Shown here piece after piece: positions 55,755-64,000 of a stretch of DNA of 64,000 bases (the stretch's first letter is position 1; every line of letters starts with the position of its first letter). The notes beneath the pieces are model-generated. The model was not told the DNA's origin, searched no databases, and saw only the letters and a program-made list of their open reading frames with translations. This stretch comes from AP-15 sp963774345 (GTDB lineage Bacteria > Pseudomonadota > Alphaproteobacteria > ATCC43930 > CGMCC-115725), in the NCBI GenBank assembly GCA_963774345.1, contig CAVZFB010000049.1, positions 255,934 to 319,933 on the forward strand, given 5' to 3'. Position numbers and translations under genes: made by a program.

Positions 55755-57122
55755 ATGAGGACGATTCCTCATCAGGTAAAAGCCGGGTGGAACGTGATCA
55801 GTTTGTTTAAGGATCACACGCCGCAAAGGATTACCAAAGATAATGTTGATGCCTATATGAAAGCCTATTCGGGTTCACTTGCCATCATTGATCAGGTGAT
55901 CCGGCAGCGCGGTTTCCGGCAGGTTGGGGGCACTTTCGGATTGAATGTCGGACCGAGCTGTGTAGGCTTCAATAACGGAACTGTCGCGATCGCGCAGAGC
56001 GACTTTAAAATAAAGTTGGTGAGCGGCTGGCCGGCTGTATTTGACAGACTGGCACAACAAGGCGGATCAGCGCACTTTGAAGGAGTAGTCATCGAGGACA
56101 CCATTGCCGTCGGCGCGCTGGGGATCCTGGGGGACGTGATTGGCCTTGGAAGAGCGGAGGCCGGCCGCACCGAGATCAATTTCGACAAATGCAAGGTGAC
56201 GCTTACACCGCAGATCGGTCCTTCAGCCGTAGCGCCGTCGAGCGCGGCGCAGGACAACCTCAACGACGCATCTGAGGCCGGTGATCTTTCCCGGGTCAAA
56301 GCGCTGCTCGCCGCGAAGGCCGATGTAAATGCCACGGATCCCGACCGCACCACGGCGTTGTTCTTGGCGGCGCAGAATGGCCACCTGGAGGTGGTGCAGG
56401 CCTTGCTCGCCGCGAAGGCCGATGTGAACGCCAAGACGGCCAATGGCGCTACGGCATTGTTCATTTCCTCGGCGTATGGCCACCTGGAGGTGGTGCGCGC
56501 CTTGCTCGCCGCGAAGGCCGATGTAAATGTCAAACGAGCGGGCGACGGTGGCACGGCGCTATTCATTGCCGCGCAGGAGGGCCGCCTGGAGGTAGTAAAA
56601 GCCCTGCTCGCTGCGAAGGCCGATGTAAACGCCAAGGGGATCTATGGCGCGACGGCGTTGATACAGGCCTCGGCGAGGCTTGGCAATCTGGAGGTGGTGC
56701 GGGCGTTGCTCGCCGCGAATGCCGATGCGAACGCCAAGCCGGCCAATGGCTTCACGGCGTTGATGAGTGCCTCAATGGCTGGCCGTTTGGAAGTGGTGCG
56801 GGCCTTGCTCGCCGCGAACGCCGAGGTGAACGCCAAGGCGGCTGGTGGCTTCACGGCGCTGATACAGGCTTCGCAGCAGGGCCACCTGGACGTGGTGCGG
56901 ACCTTGCTCGCCGCAAACGCCGAGGTGAATGCCAAGCGGGATGACGGCTTTACGGCGTTGATGATTGCCGCGCAGAGGGGCCACCTGGACGTGGTGCAGG
57001 CCCTCCTCGCAGCGAAGGCCGATGTGAATGCCACGGCGCCCGATGGCGAAACGGCTATGAATCTGGCAACAAAGGGCGGTTTCACGGAGCTTGTGAAGCT
57101 CCTGAAGGCGTCCCTACGCTAG
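55755..57122 (+). CDS. Ankyrin-repeat protein with a unique N-terminal domain
   Basis: The product has 455 residues. Residues 1-170 are an unrecognised domain (VDAYMKAYSGSLAIIDQVIR, GTFGLNVGPSCVGFNNGTVA, FEGVVIEDTIAVGALGILGD). Residues 180-450 are eight ankyrin repeats of 33-34 residues of the type A-LLAAKADVNAK-x(5)-TAL-x(6)-GHLEVV. The repeats are so alike in DNA (99-base period from 56306) that recent expansion or homogenisation is likely. Ankyrin repeats bind proteins. It has no signal itself; the frame ending one base upstream does, so export of a joined product is possible. Confidence 0.85.
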   Translation: MRTIPHQVKAGWNVISLFKDHTPQRITKDNVDAYMKAYSGSLAIIDQVIRQRGFRQVGGTFGLNVGPSCVGFNNGTVAIAQSDFKIKLVSGWPAVFDRLAQQGGSAHFEGVVIEDTIAVGALGILGDVIGLGRAEAGRTEINFDKCKVTLTPQIGPSAVAPSSAAQDNLNDASEAGDLSRVKALLAAKADVNATDPDRTTALFLAAQNGHLEVVQALLAAKADVNAKTANGATALFISSAYGHLEVVRALLAAKADVNVKRAGDGGTALFIAAQEGRLEVVKALLAAKADVNAKGIYGATALIQASARLGNLEVVRALLAANADANAKPANGFTALMSASMAGRLEVVRALLAANAEVNAKAAGGFTALIQASQQGHLDVVRTLLAANAEVNAKRDDGFTALMIAAQRGHLDVVQALLAAKADVNATAPDGETAMNLATKGGFTELVKLLKASLR

Positions 57123-57271
57123 ACCAGCAGAGATTGCGCCTTCAACTCGGCGCAGACGCGTTGAATCGGGCGGGCGCGTGGCGCGTAACGGGGTATATGG
57201 ACTGAACAAAAGCACCTACCGACTGAGGTCAGTGGCCTTCGCCACCCTGGCAGCCGGTCCATCGCCGCCGC

Positions 57272-58312
57272 TCAGTCGGTGGCGGTGACGACGCCGCTGA
57301 TCAGATTGCCGGCGTAGAGCGAGGCGAGGTCGATGTTGCCGTCGCCGGGCACCGGCTCGATCGAGGCGATCAGGGCGGCGAGGCGCTGCTCTTGGTCGCG
57401 GGCGAGTTGTTCGGCCTCGGCGACGGTGACGGCGGCGAAGCGGATCGTGTCGCCGGGACGGCGGCGGCCGACGGCCGGGAGGTCGGCCGAGATGACCGTG
57501 GCGATCTTCGGGATAGCCGCCGGTGGTCTGGTGGTCGGCCAACAGCAGGATCGGCTGACCGGAGCCCGGCACCTGGATCGCGCCGGTCGCGATCGCGTCG
57601 GAAACGATGTCCCAGCCGTCGGCGGTGGCGTAGCGTCGGGCCGTCGAGCCGCATCCCCATGCGGTCGGCGCTGGTCGAGATACGGAATTCGGCGTCGAGC
57701 AATGTCGCCACCGCTTCCTCGGTGAAATATTCCTGTTGCGGGCCGAGGATCACGCGGATCGGCTGGTCGGCGGTTGCCGGCAGCGGCGCCGGCAAGCGCT
57801 GCTCGGGCCGCTCCGAGGCACGCTCGACCGCCAGCGGGACGAGGTCGCCCTGGCGCAGAGAGCGCCCCTCAAAGCCGCCGAGCCCCGCGCGCAGATAGGT
57901 CGAGGCGCTGCCGAGGACCGGCGGCACCGCGATGCCGCCTTCGACAGCCAGATAGGCGCACACCGAATCCCGGCCGAGGACGATCTGGAAGACCTCGCCG
58001 CGCATCAGAGCTGACGCTCTGCCAAGCGGCGACGATGCGCCCGCGCTCGCCGCTCGATCGCCAGCGCTCGCGCCGACACCGGCGACCGCGACCCGCACCG
58101 TGTCGGCGGCGACCTCGAAGCTCGGGCCGCTGTGCAGGATTTCGAGCGCCGCCGTCTCCGGCGGATTGCCGACGAGCGCGATTGCCGAGGCGCAGGCTAA
58201 ACCCGTCGAGCGCACCCGAAACCGGCACGCCCAGCGCCTGCCAGCCGATCCTGCCGAGATCCTGCACCGTCGTGTGCAGGCCCGGGGTCAGCACCTTCAG
58301 CGCGGCGCTCAT
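57272..58312 (-). CDS. pxpC: 5-oxoprolinase subunit PxpC (KipA-like), three one-base frameshifts
   Basis: The domain starts MSAALKVLTPGLHTTVQDLG, then RIGWQALGVPVSGALDGFSL. After RLGN it shifts frame to ALVGNPPETAALEILHSG (extra base near 58186). It shifts again after GPTLRH to GWDIVSDAIATGAIQVPGSG (extra C near 57634) and once more after TTGGYP to KIATVISADLPAVG (extra C near 57511). The corrected protein is about 345 residues, ending SGVVTATD. With PxpA and PxpB it cleaves 5-oxoproline using ATP. Three lesions, all one-base gains, in otherwise conserved sequence are odd. Confidence 0.85.
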
Positions 58313-59035
58313 GCTGCCGATCGGCTCGCTATCGATCGCGATAGTCGCCAGTGCTCGACCGCGCGCGCGGATCGCGGCAAAGGCGGCGGGGTCGATCGGC
58401 TCGAACTGCACCGCGTCGCCGGCCGCGAGAAGCGCCGGCGGCATCGCGCCGGGATCGAAAAGGCGGATCGGCGTCGCCCCGATCAGGTGCCAGCCGCCGG
58501 GACTCTCATAGGGATAGATCGCGGTCAGGGTGGTGGCGATCGCGATCGAGCCGGCCGGGACCCGCACCCGCGGGTCGGCGCGCCGCGGCAAGGCCAGCGC
58601 CGCCGGCAGATCGCCCAAATACGGAAAGCCGGGCAGAAAGCCGAGCATGTAGACGTGGTACCGCGCGCCGCTGTGCAGTGCCACGACATCGCCGGCGGAC
58701 AGCCCGGTCAGCCGCGCCACCTCGGCGAGATCGGGCGCGAATTCGCCCTCGTAGCACACCGGGATATGCCAAAGGCGAGCATCGGCGCCGGCGCCCTCGT
58801 CGCGGTCGAGCAGCCCGGTGATGACCTGCTCTAGATCGGCCCGCGAGGTCGAGAGCGGATCGTAATGCACCATCAGCGAGCGGAAGGTCGGCACGGTTTC
58901 GACGATTCCGGCCGATGGCGCGGCGCGAAGCACGCGGTCGAGGCGCAGCACCTCGCGGCTCAGCCCGCGGTCGATCGCGTCGCCGAATTCGACGACGAGC
59001 GCGCGGTCGCCGACCGACAGGAAACGCACCGGCAT
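58313..59035 (-). CDS. pxpB: 5-oxoprolinase subunit PxpB (KipI-like), in frame with PxpC
   Basis: The 241-residue domain starts MPVRFLSVGDRALVVEFGDA and has IVETVPTFRSLMVHYDP, then HIPVCYEGEFAPDLAEVARL, GFLPGFPYLGDLP, RVRVPAGSIAIATTLTAIYP and SPGGWHLIGATP, all typical of PxpB/allophanate-hydrolase subunit 1. No stop separates it from PxpC: the frame runs through EPIGS into the PxpC start Met. This would make a natural fusion unless an indel removed a stop. ATG 59035 faces the PxpA gene 61 bases away. Confidence 0.87.
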
Positions 59036-59096
59036 CGAATTCTTGCTACAATTCGCCACCACATATGATGCGGGACGATAGAGCGAGGAGCCGGGC

Positions 59097-59873
59097 ATGG
59101 CAAAAGCGATCAATCTGAACGCCGATATGGGCGAGGGCTTTGGCGCCTGGGACATGGGCGACGACGCCTCGTTGATGAAGATCATCCGCTCGGCCAGCAT
59201 CGCCTGCGGGTTCCACGCCGGGGACCCGGTGACGATGCACCGGCTGGTCAGCCTGGCCGCCGCCGAGGGGGTCAGCATCGGCGCGCATCCCGGGTTCAAC
59301 GATCTGTGGGGATTCGGGCGGCGGCGCATCGACACGAACCCGCGCGAGCTCGAGTACATGATCGCCTATCAGATCGGCGCGTTGCAGGCGATGGCGGCCT
59401 ATGTCGGGGCCAAGGTCACGCATGTGAAAACGCATGGCGCCCTGAACAACATGGCGGCCGAGGATATCGAGCTCGCCTTGGCGATCGGCCGGGCGATGAA
59501 GACGGTCGACCGCGACATGATCTATGTCGCGCTCGCCGGCTCGCAGATGGAAAAGGCGGCGCAGGAATTGGGCTTGCCGCTGGCGCGCGAAGGGTTTTGC
59601 GATCGGCTCTATGACGACGACGGCAATCTGACCTCGCGCAAGGTGCCGGGCGCGGTGCTGCACGATGCCGACGAGATCCGCGACCGGGTCGTCAGAATGG
59701 TCGGCGACGAGGAGATCGTCTCGCGCACCGGCAAGCGGCTGAAGGTCCGTCTCGACACCTTGTGCCTGCACGGCGACGAGCCGTCCGCGGTGATCGCCGC
59801 GCGCGCGGTGCGCCACGGCCTCGAAGCCGCCGGGGTGCAGATCGTGTCCCTGCCGGAGATGAGGCTCGGCTGA
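59097..59873 (+). CDS. pxpA: 5-oxoprolinase subunit PxpA (LamB/YcsF family)
   Basis: The 258-residue protein is a complete LamB/YcsF member: INLNADMGEGFGAWDMGDDA, SIACGFHAGDPVTMHRLVSL, VSIGAHPGFNDLWGFGRRRI, VTHVKTHGALNNMAAED, and LCLHGDEPSAVIAARAVR. The conserved Asp, His and Glu residues form the metal-like active-site cluster of the family. It contributes to 5-oxoproline ring opening to glutamate. It is transcribed divergently from pxpB-pxpC across 61 bases that must hold both promoters. Confidence 0.93.
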   Translation: MAKAINLNADMGEGFGAWDMGDDASLMKIIRSASIACGFHAGDPVTMHRLVSLAAAEGVSIGAHPGFNDLWGFGRRRIDTNPRELEYMIAYQIGALQAMAAYVGAKVTHVKTHGALNNMAAEDIELALAIGRAMKTVDRDMIYVALAGSQMEKAAQELGLPLAREGFCDRLYDDDGNLTSRKVPGAVLHDADEIRDRVVRMVGDEEIVSRTGKRLKVRLDTLCLHGDEPSAVIAARAVRHGLEAAGVQIVSLPEMRLG

Positions 59874-59916
59874 TCTTCGAGCGCGAGCAGGGTTAGACGG
59901 CGGCCTAAGGCTAACG

Positions 59917-60541
59917 CTACATCGCCGCGACCATGTCTGCGATCCACGCCTCGTCGTCGCTGATGGTTGCGAGCTGCGCGCGCATCTCCGGCTCCGGCAT
60001 CGCGCAGGAGCGGATCACCTGCAGATCTTCCTCATCGCCCTCGAGGTCGCAGACGATCTCCAGCCGGATACCATTGGGATCGAAGAAATAGAATGAATGT
60101 ATCGCCGGCGGTATGGTCAGCAGCGGTCCGGCAGCGATGGCGACGCCATTCGCCTTGAGCCGCGCCAGCATCTCTTGATAACGCTGCGGCCCGCACACGA
60201 ACGAGACATGCTGCATCGCGCCCAAGCGTATCGCGGTCGGTCTTGGCGACGCCTTTTGGATATTCGAAGAACGCGAGCAGGCTGTCGCCGCCCATGTCGA
60301 GAAAGTAGTGGAGTATGTTCTTGTAGGGCGGCGACCCGATGCCATGCGCCGGCCCTGCATCGGGCGGCCGCGAGGGTGTGCGCAGACCATGCACGAGCGG
60401 CATGCCGAGGACGCGCACATAGAAATCGAGCGTCATCCGCATGTCCGCGGTGACCAGTGCAAGATGATGGATGCCTCGCAGTAACGGCTTGCCCGGCGGG
60501 GCGGAGGTCTCAACTCGGTTTTCAACCACAATATTGTCCAT
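59917..60541 (-). CDS. VOC/glyoxalase-fold protein, one-base frameshift
   Basis: The first part (LLRGIHHLALVTADMRMTLD, FYVRVLGMPLVHGL, YFLDMGGDSLLAFFEYPKG) and the second (AMQHVSFVCGPQRYQEMLAR, IHSFYFFDPNGIRLEIVCD) are two VOC half-modules in different frames. An extra base in TTGGGCGCG near 60224 joins them (DTLG to AMQH), giving 207 residues. His in GIHHLAL, His in AMQHVSF and Glu in RLEIVCD are the usual metal ligands, so a ring-cleavage dioxygenase or related lyase is possible. GGGAGGAACC precedes ATG 60541. Confidence 0.8.
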
Positions 60542-60944
60542 GCGGTTCCTCCCTTGGCGAAGCTGCGACGCCCCACCCATTAGCACGGAGGCGCCGGCGG
60601 CGGCGCCGAAACATTGCTCGACGACCCCGTCCGCCTTGCCAAAGTCGCCGACGTTGCCGATTTGCGGGCAGATCCGGGGATCTCGGACGAGACGATCGGA
60701 GCTGGCGAAACTATTGCCGGCGCGGCGGCAATCGGGTATCTTACACGAATATGACAGCTCGGATCAGCCGACCTGGGAGTCGCCTCGCGCGAACCGATAG
60801 GATGGTTGGCCAGGGTCGGCGCAGGCGCCGATCGGTCTGCCCAAAAAAACTGGTCATAAGAAAAGTTTGCGTCAGCGATAAGAAACGTCCTGTCCTTGTT
60901 GCCCCAGCATGGTGGTGCGAGGCCGACGAACAGCGGAGAGGCTC
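60542..60944. other. Divergent promoter region of VOC and MFS genes
   Basis: This 403-base gap between divergent genes holds no credible frame. It should contain both promoters; no known operator was recognised. Confidence 0.5.
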
Positions 60945-62366
60945 ATGATCGAATATTTGGAACGTCAAGAGAAATTGACAGGGAACCAGTGGCGGATCAT
61001 CGCCACGGCGAACCTGGGCGACATGCTCGATTTCTTCGACTTTTTCCTGATCGGGTATGTGCTGGCGTTCATCTTCAAAGAGTGGCACCTGACTTATGGT
61101 CAGTCGGCGCTGATCCTGATCTCCGCCGGCCTTGGCGCCGTTCCAGGGGCCTTCTTCTGGGGCTGGATGGGGGACCGCATCGGCCGGCGCAAGGTATTCA
61201 TCCTCACGGCGCTCAATGTTGCCATTGCCACTGGCGTCATGTTCTTCACCCCTAATCCAGACGGCTGGGTCGCCGGCTGGGTCTTTCTCTCTTTCTTCCG
61301 CTTCTTCGTCGGCTTCGGCAACGCGGGACTGATCGCGGTCGATATTCCGCTGGTGCAGGAATTCGTGCCTTCCTACAAGCGCGGGTGGGTCAGTGGGCTG
61401 ACGACTGTCCTGCTGCCAGCGGGCAATATTTTGGGGGCACTGTCAGGAGCCTACCTGGCGCCGGTTATCGGCTGGCGCGGGCTGTTTCTCGTCGGCTTGG
61501 CTCCGGCGCTGCTGGTGCTGTTGATCCGCTATTGGGTGCCAGAATCGCCGCGCTGGCTGATGCGCATGGGGCGGAACGAGGAGGCGCGCAAGTCGCTCGC
61601 CTGGGCGCTTCAGGTCGATCCGAAGGAAATCGAATTGCCGGACAGCCTTCCCGAGATGGAGAAGACGTCGTGGCGCGAGCTGTTCAAATACCCGCGCAGC
61701 ATGACGGCGGCTTGCCTCGTCGCGCTGAGTCAGACCGGCGGCGTCGGCATCCTGCTGTGGATCACGACCTTGTTCGTGATGGTGCTCAAGGTAACACCGG
61801 CCTACGCCTCCTATCTGATGATCTACGTCGGCGTGCTCGGCATCGTCGGGCGACTGATCGCGTCATGGATGTCGGACGCGTTTGGGCGCCGCCTATCGGG
61901 TCTGCTGATCGGCCTCGGCGGGGCGGTCACGATGGCGCTCGCCGGCTATTGGCATGATGTTTTCATCGGCACCGTCTCGGTGTTCTTCGTGATGATCATG
62001 ATCCAGCGTTTCTTTGGCGACGCCAGTTACGCGATCATCGGGCCTTATCTGGCGGAGGTGTGGCCGAACCGGCTGCGTGCGAGCGGCATGGGCTTCAGCT
62101 ACGGCATCGGTAATCTTGGCAAGATCATCGGTCCGCTCGGGCTCGCGTTGATCGTCGGCTCGTCCAATTACGTCAGCCCGAAGGTGACTCTCGACGCGAT
62201 CTTCCCGGCGCTGCTTTTCCTTGCTTTCTGGTACGGCCAGGCGGGCCTTGTCTTCTGGTTTATCGGCTTCGAGACCAAAGGCCGCTCGATCGAGGAGATC
62301 AACACCGCGCTCGACGCACCGATGACGACGGACAGAGTGGCGACGGCGCCCGCGGCGCAGACCTAA
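60945..62366 (+). CDS. MFS transporter (metabolite:H+ symporter type)
   Basis: The 473-residue protein has 12 predicted transmembrane helices and the MFS signatures: DMLDFFDFFLIGYVLAFIF in helix 1, the loop 2-3 motif GWMGDRIGRRKVF, and GIVGRLIASWMSDAFGRRLS in the second half. The RYWVPESPRWLMRMGRNEEA loop is as in the sugar/aromatic-acid symporter families. ATG 60945 follows GGAGAGG; the frame extends to 60909. It probably imports a small organic acid driven by protons; gene order next to VOC and 5-oxoprolinase genes suggests a pathway substrate. Confidence 0.9.
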   Translation: MIEYLERQEKLTGNQWRIIATANLGDMLDFFDFFLIGYVLAFIFKEWHLTYGQSALILISAGLGAVPGAFFWGWMGDRIGRRKVFILTALNVAIATGVMFFTPNPDGWVAGWVFLSFFRFFVGFGNAGLIAVDIPLVQEFVPSYKRGWVSGLTTVLLPAGNILGALSGAYLAPVIGWRGLFLVGLAPALLVLLIRYWVPESPRWLMRMGRNEEARKSLAWALQVDPKEIELPDSLPEMEKTSWRELFKYPRSMTAACLVALSQTGGVGILLWITTLFVMVLKVTPAYASYLMIYVGVLGIVGRLIASWMSDAFGRRLSGLLIGLGGAVTMALAGYWHDVFIGTVSVFFVMIMIQRFFGDASYAIIGPYLAEVWPNRLRASGMGFSYGIGNLGKIIGPLGLALIVGSSNYVSPKVTLDAIFPALLFLAFWYGQAGLVFWFIGFETKGRSIEEINTALDAPMTTDRVATAPAAQT

Positions 62367-62606
62367 ATTGATATGCCTAGTGGCCCTAAAAAGGCTCCGT
62401 TAGCGAACGGGACAGTTCGTAAACACCGGGTAAACCGGTGCTGCTAGCACACACAGGGAGGAGGGCGACAGCAGGCACGCCTTGGCTACGTTCGCAAAGA
62501 AGAGCCCGTCGCTAAGCGGGCAAGTATGAACCAAGATTCGTTCTTTAGAAACTGCTCAGGCAAGGCGTCTCCCTCTGCGTGCCCCAATTTCAGGGAGGAG
62601 CGTGTG

Positions 62607-63311
62607 ATGAAGAACATCCGTGTATTAAAGCGCGTTGCTATAATATTCGGAATGGTTTTGGGATTACATATGGCATCTAGTTCAGCATCAGCCCAAAACC
62701 TGGGCAGTCCCGGAGTGGTGCCGCCAAACACCAGCGAGTTTGGGAACACCTACGGAGAGTGGAGCGCGCGATGGTGGCAATGGCTGCTGTCGATCCCCCA
62801 GAACACAAATCCGAACCTTGATACCACCGGTGCTCATTGCGGCGAGGCACAAACCGGCCAGGTATGGTTTTTGGCGGGGACTTTGGTGGTCCCGCTGTGA
62901 CTCGAAGCTGCACGATCCCGGCCGACAAAGATCTGCTGCTCTCCCCTCGGAATGCGATATTCGGAGAAGGAGTTGGCGATTGCACCGGTTCCAACGATTG
63001 TGACCCGACCGTGTTGCGCGAGTCGGCGGCAGAAAACGTCGATAATCCGACAATCCAGGTGAAGGTCGACCATGTCGCGCTCAAGAACCTCGATCAATAT
63101 CGAGTGACTTCGCCCGTCTTCAGCGTCTTTTTCCCAACAGGTGCCGTTTTCGACCTTGAGCCTGGTACGCACGGCCCGGTGGTATCGGACGGATTCTGGG
63201 TCCTGCTGAAACCACTCTCTCGGGGCTTTCACACGATCGAAGTGAGGCAGCAGCGCTGTCCCGGGCGGTCCGGTGGTATTCGGTGTCACGTGGCACCTCA
63301 CCGTGAAGTGA
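62607..63311 (+). CDS. Secreted protein of unknown function, two frameshifts
   Basis: From ATG 62607, behind GGGAGGAG, a signal peptide (NIRVLKRVAIIFGMVLGLHM, cleavage after ASA) leads into YGEWSARWWQWLLSIPQNTN and DTTGAHCGEAQTGQVWFLAG. At 62885 the frame is lost. FGGPAVTRSCTIPADKDLLL and KVDHVALKNLDQYRV follow in another, and after HTIEV near 63255 a third frame gives VVFGVTWHLTVK and the natural stop at 63311. Paired cysteines suggest disulfides. I recognise the family (W-W-x-W, then VWFLAG and CTIPA) as secreted proteins without known function. Corrected length is about 234 residues. Confidence 0.7.
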
Positions 63312-63459
63312 GCTGAACAGGGTTCCGCGCACTCGGACGACCTCGACCGTGTCGACGACGGATCTCGAATACGCGAACACAGCTCCCCCGAAGAGGTAGG
63401 TCGATCCCGGTCTAAATCGAGCACGCCGCCGCCTTGTCTCCTCGCCAGAGCGCGGCCGT

Positions 63460-64000
63460 CTAGCCGCCGAATTGGAAGATGTTAGCCGGCTCCTCGGCCC
63501 AGCCGCGGTCGCGGTAGAGCCGGCCGGTCATCGCCTCGACATAGGGGGCGGCGGCGCAGGCCATCGCGAATTGGCGCTCGGACAAGGCCAGACCGGCGGC
63601 GCGGCAGGCCGTCGCTACCCGGTCGCAAGTGGCGGTGTCGATGTCGGCCGGCTCGGAGTCGGGGAGCGGTGGCGGCGCGGTCGCGAATTCAGCGTTGGGA
63701 TCGAGCTGCGGCCGCTGGTTCCGCCAGGGCGTCGCCATCTCATAGGCGTGCGCGACCTGCAGCACCGTCGCGTCGTCAAAGGGCCGGCCAACGATCTGCA
63801 TCGACAACGGCAGCCCGCCGCTGCTAAATCCGATGCATTGCGCTAATGCCGGGCCGCCGGTGACGTTGAACGGCGTCGTCAATGACGGTCGCCGCCAAAA
63901 CTCGATCGTGCGCCACGCGTCGAGCCGCGGCGCCGGGGCGCCCGCGGTCGCGGTCACCAGCACATCGAAATTTTCGTAAACCGGCGCCATCTCGGCCAGT
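63460..64000 (-). CDS. Amidase with fused AtzG-like C-terminal domain, partial
   Basis: The frame enters from the right edge and gives the last 180 or so residues. The first part is the end of an amidase-signature domain: ENFDVLVTATAGAPAPRLDA, TTPFNVTGGPALAQCIGFSS, GGLPLSMQIVGRPFDDATVL. After a Pro/Glu-rich linker comes a helical tail (VATACRAAGLALSERQFAMA, then APYVEAMTGRLYRDRGWAEE) like the AtzG small subunit. The catalytic residues lie outside the window. The fusion mirrors the separate AtzG/AtzE pair at 49 kb. Confidence 0.88.
   Translation of the reverse strand, partial: LAEMAPVYENFDVLVTATAGAPAPRLDAWRTIEFWRRPSLTTPFNVTGGPALAQCIGFSSGGLPLSMQIVGRPFDDATVLQVAHAYEMATPWRNQRPQLDPNAEFATAPPPLPDSEPADIDTATCDRVATACRAAGLALSERQFAMACAAAPYVEAMTGRLYRDRGWAEEPANIFQFGG

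Noticed and set aside
56300..57100. Regular 99-base repeats that might suggest a CRISPR or minisatellite array
   Set aside because: They are in-frame ankyrin repeats with codon-position variation, not identical short repeats with unique spacers.

Overview
The window is high-GC, single-chromosome-type DNA from an alphaproteobacterium, most likely a Hyphomicrobiales/Bradyrhizobium-like or related soil or plant-associated lineage. The pointers are FixK/FNR-type boxes in front of stress genes, a CIRCE-controlled groESL, a double cold-shock-domain protein, dispersed palindromic repeats of a kind I associate with Bradyrhizobium and relatives, and many small proteins of that flavour. No rRNA, tRNA or CRISPR array was recognised. 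The assignment is inference, not proof.

Left part (0-13.3 kb): the end of a PEP-CTERM/exosortase regulatory locus (PrsR-like sigma-54 activator, PrsT-like TPR protein), an unknown membrane protein, then a compact minus-strand aromatic-degradation cluster: two tandem ring-hydroxylating dioxygenase alpha subunits sharing one beta subunit, a cis-dihydrodiol dehydrogenase-type SDR, an ABM-type monooxygenase, an amidohydrolase and a TetR regulator, with a divergent class-D flavin monooxygenase. A perfect TetR-type palindrome precedes the amidohydrolase.

Accessory part (13.4-37.6 kb): a DUF4157 (eCIS-core) protein with two zincin-like motifs, a phage-type lysozyme with an overlapping secreted partner, a block of dispersed repeats, and a two-gene Trypco1 / trypsin-like protease system whose protease ends in an RNA-polymerase-alpha-CTD-like domain. 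An integrated satellite-like element follows (tyrosine integrase, AlpA-type regulator, primase-ATPase), in which two genes are disrupted. Further right is a patchwork of housekeeping-like small genes (GST, cupins, NIPSNAP, cold shock, zf-CHCC, CheB) among the remains of at least four recombinases or transposases. Two short proteins here, on opposite strands, share an unusual N-terminal and C-terminal signature and may be an undescribed family.

Stress part (37.6-46.9 kb): UPF0182 membrane protein, cytochrome c, a disrupted acyl-CoA-dehydrogenase-like flavoprotein, UspA, two Hsp20, GroES, GroEL (frameshifted) and a DOPA-4,5-dioxygenase-like protein. Perfect FNR/FixK palindromes lie upstream of the cytochrome, the flavoprotein and the Hsp20/GroESL divergent region, and a fourth upstream of a CBS-domain gene at 26.4 kb, suggesting an oxygen-limitation regulon.

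Right part (47-64 kb): a cyclase-TPR protein, an AtzG/AtzE-like amidase pair, acyl-CoA synthetase, catalase, an ankyrin-repeat protein, 5-oxoprolinase genes (PxpA, divergent PxpB-PxpC), a VOC protein, an MFS transporter, a secreted protein and a second amidase cut by the window edge. Many otherwise intact genes across the window carry single-base frameshifts, mostly one extra base; reading error or very recent decay should be considered before calling them pseudogenes.
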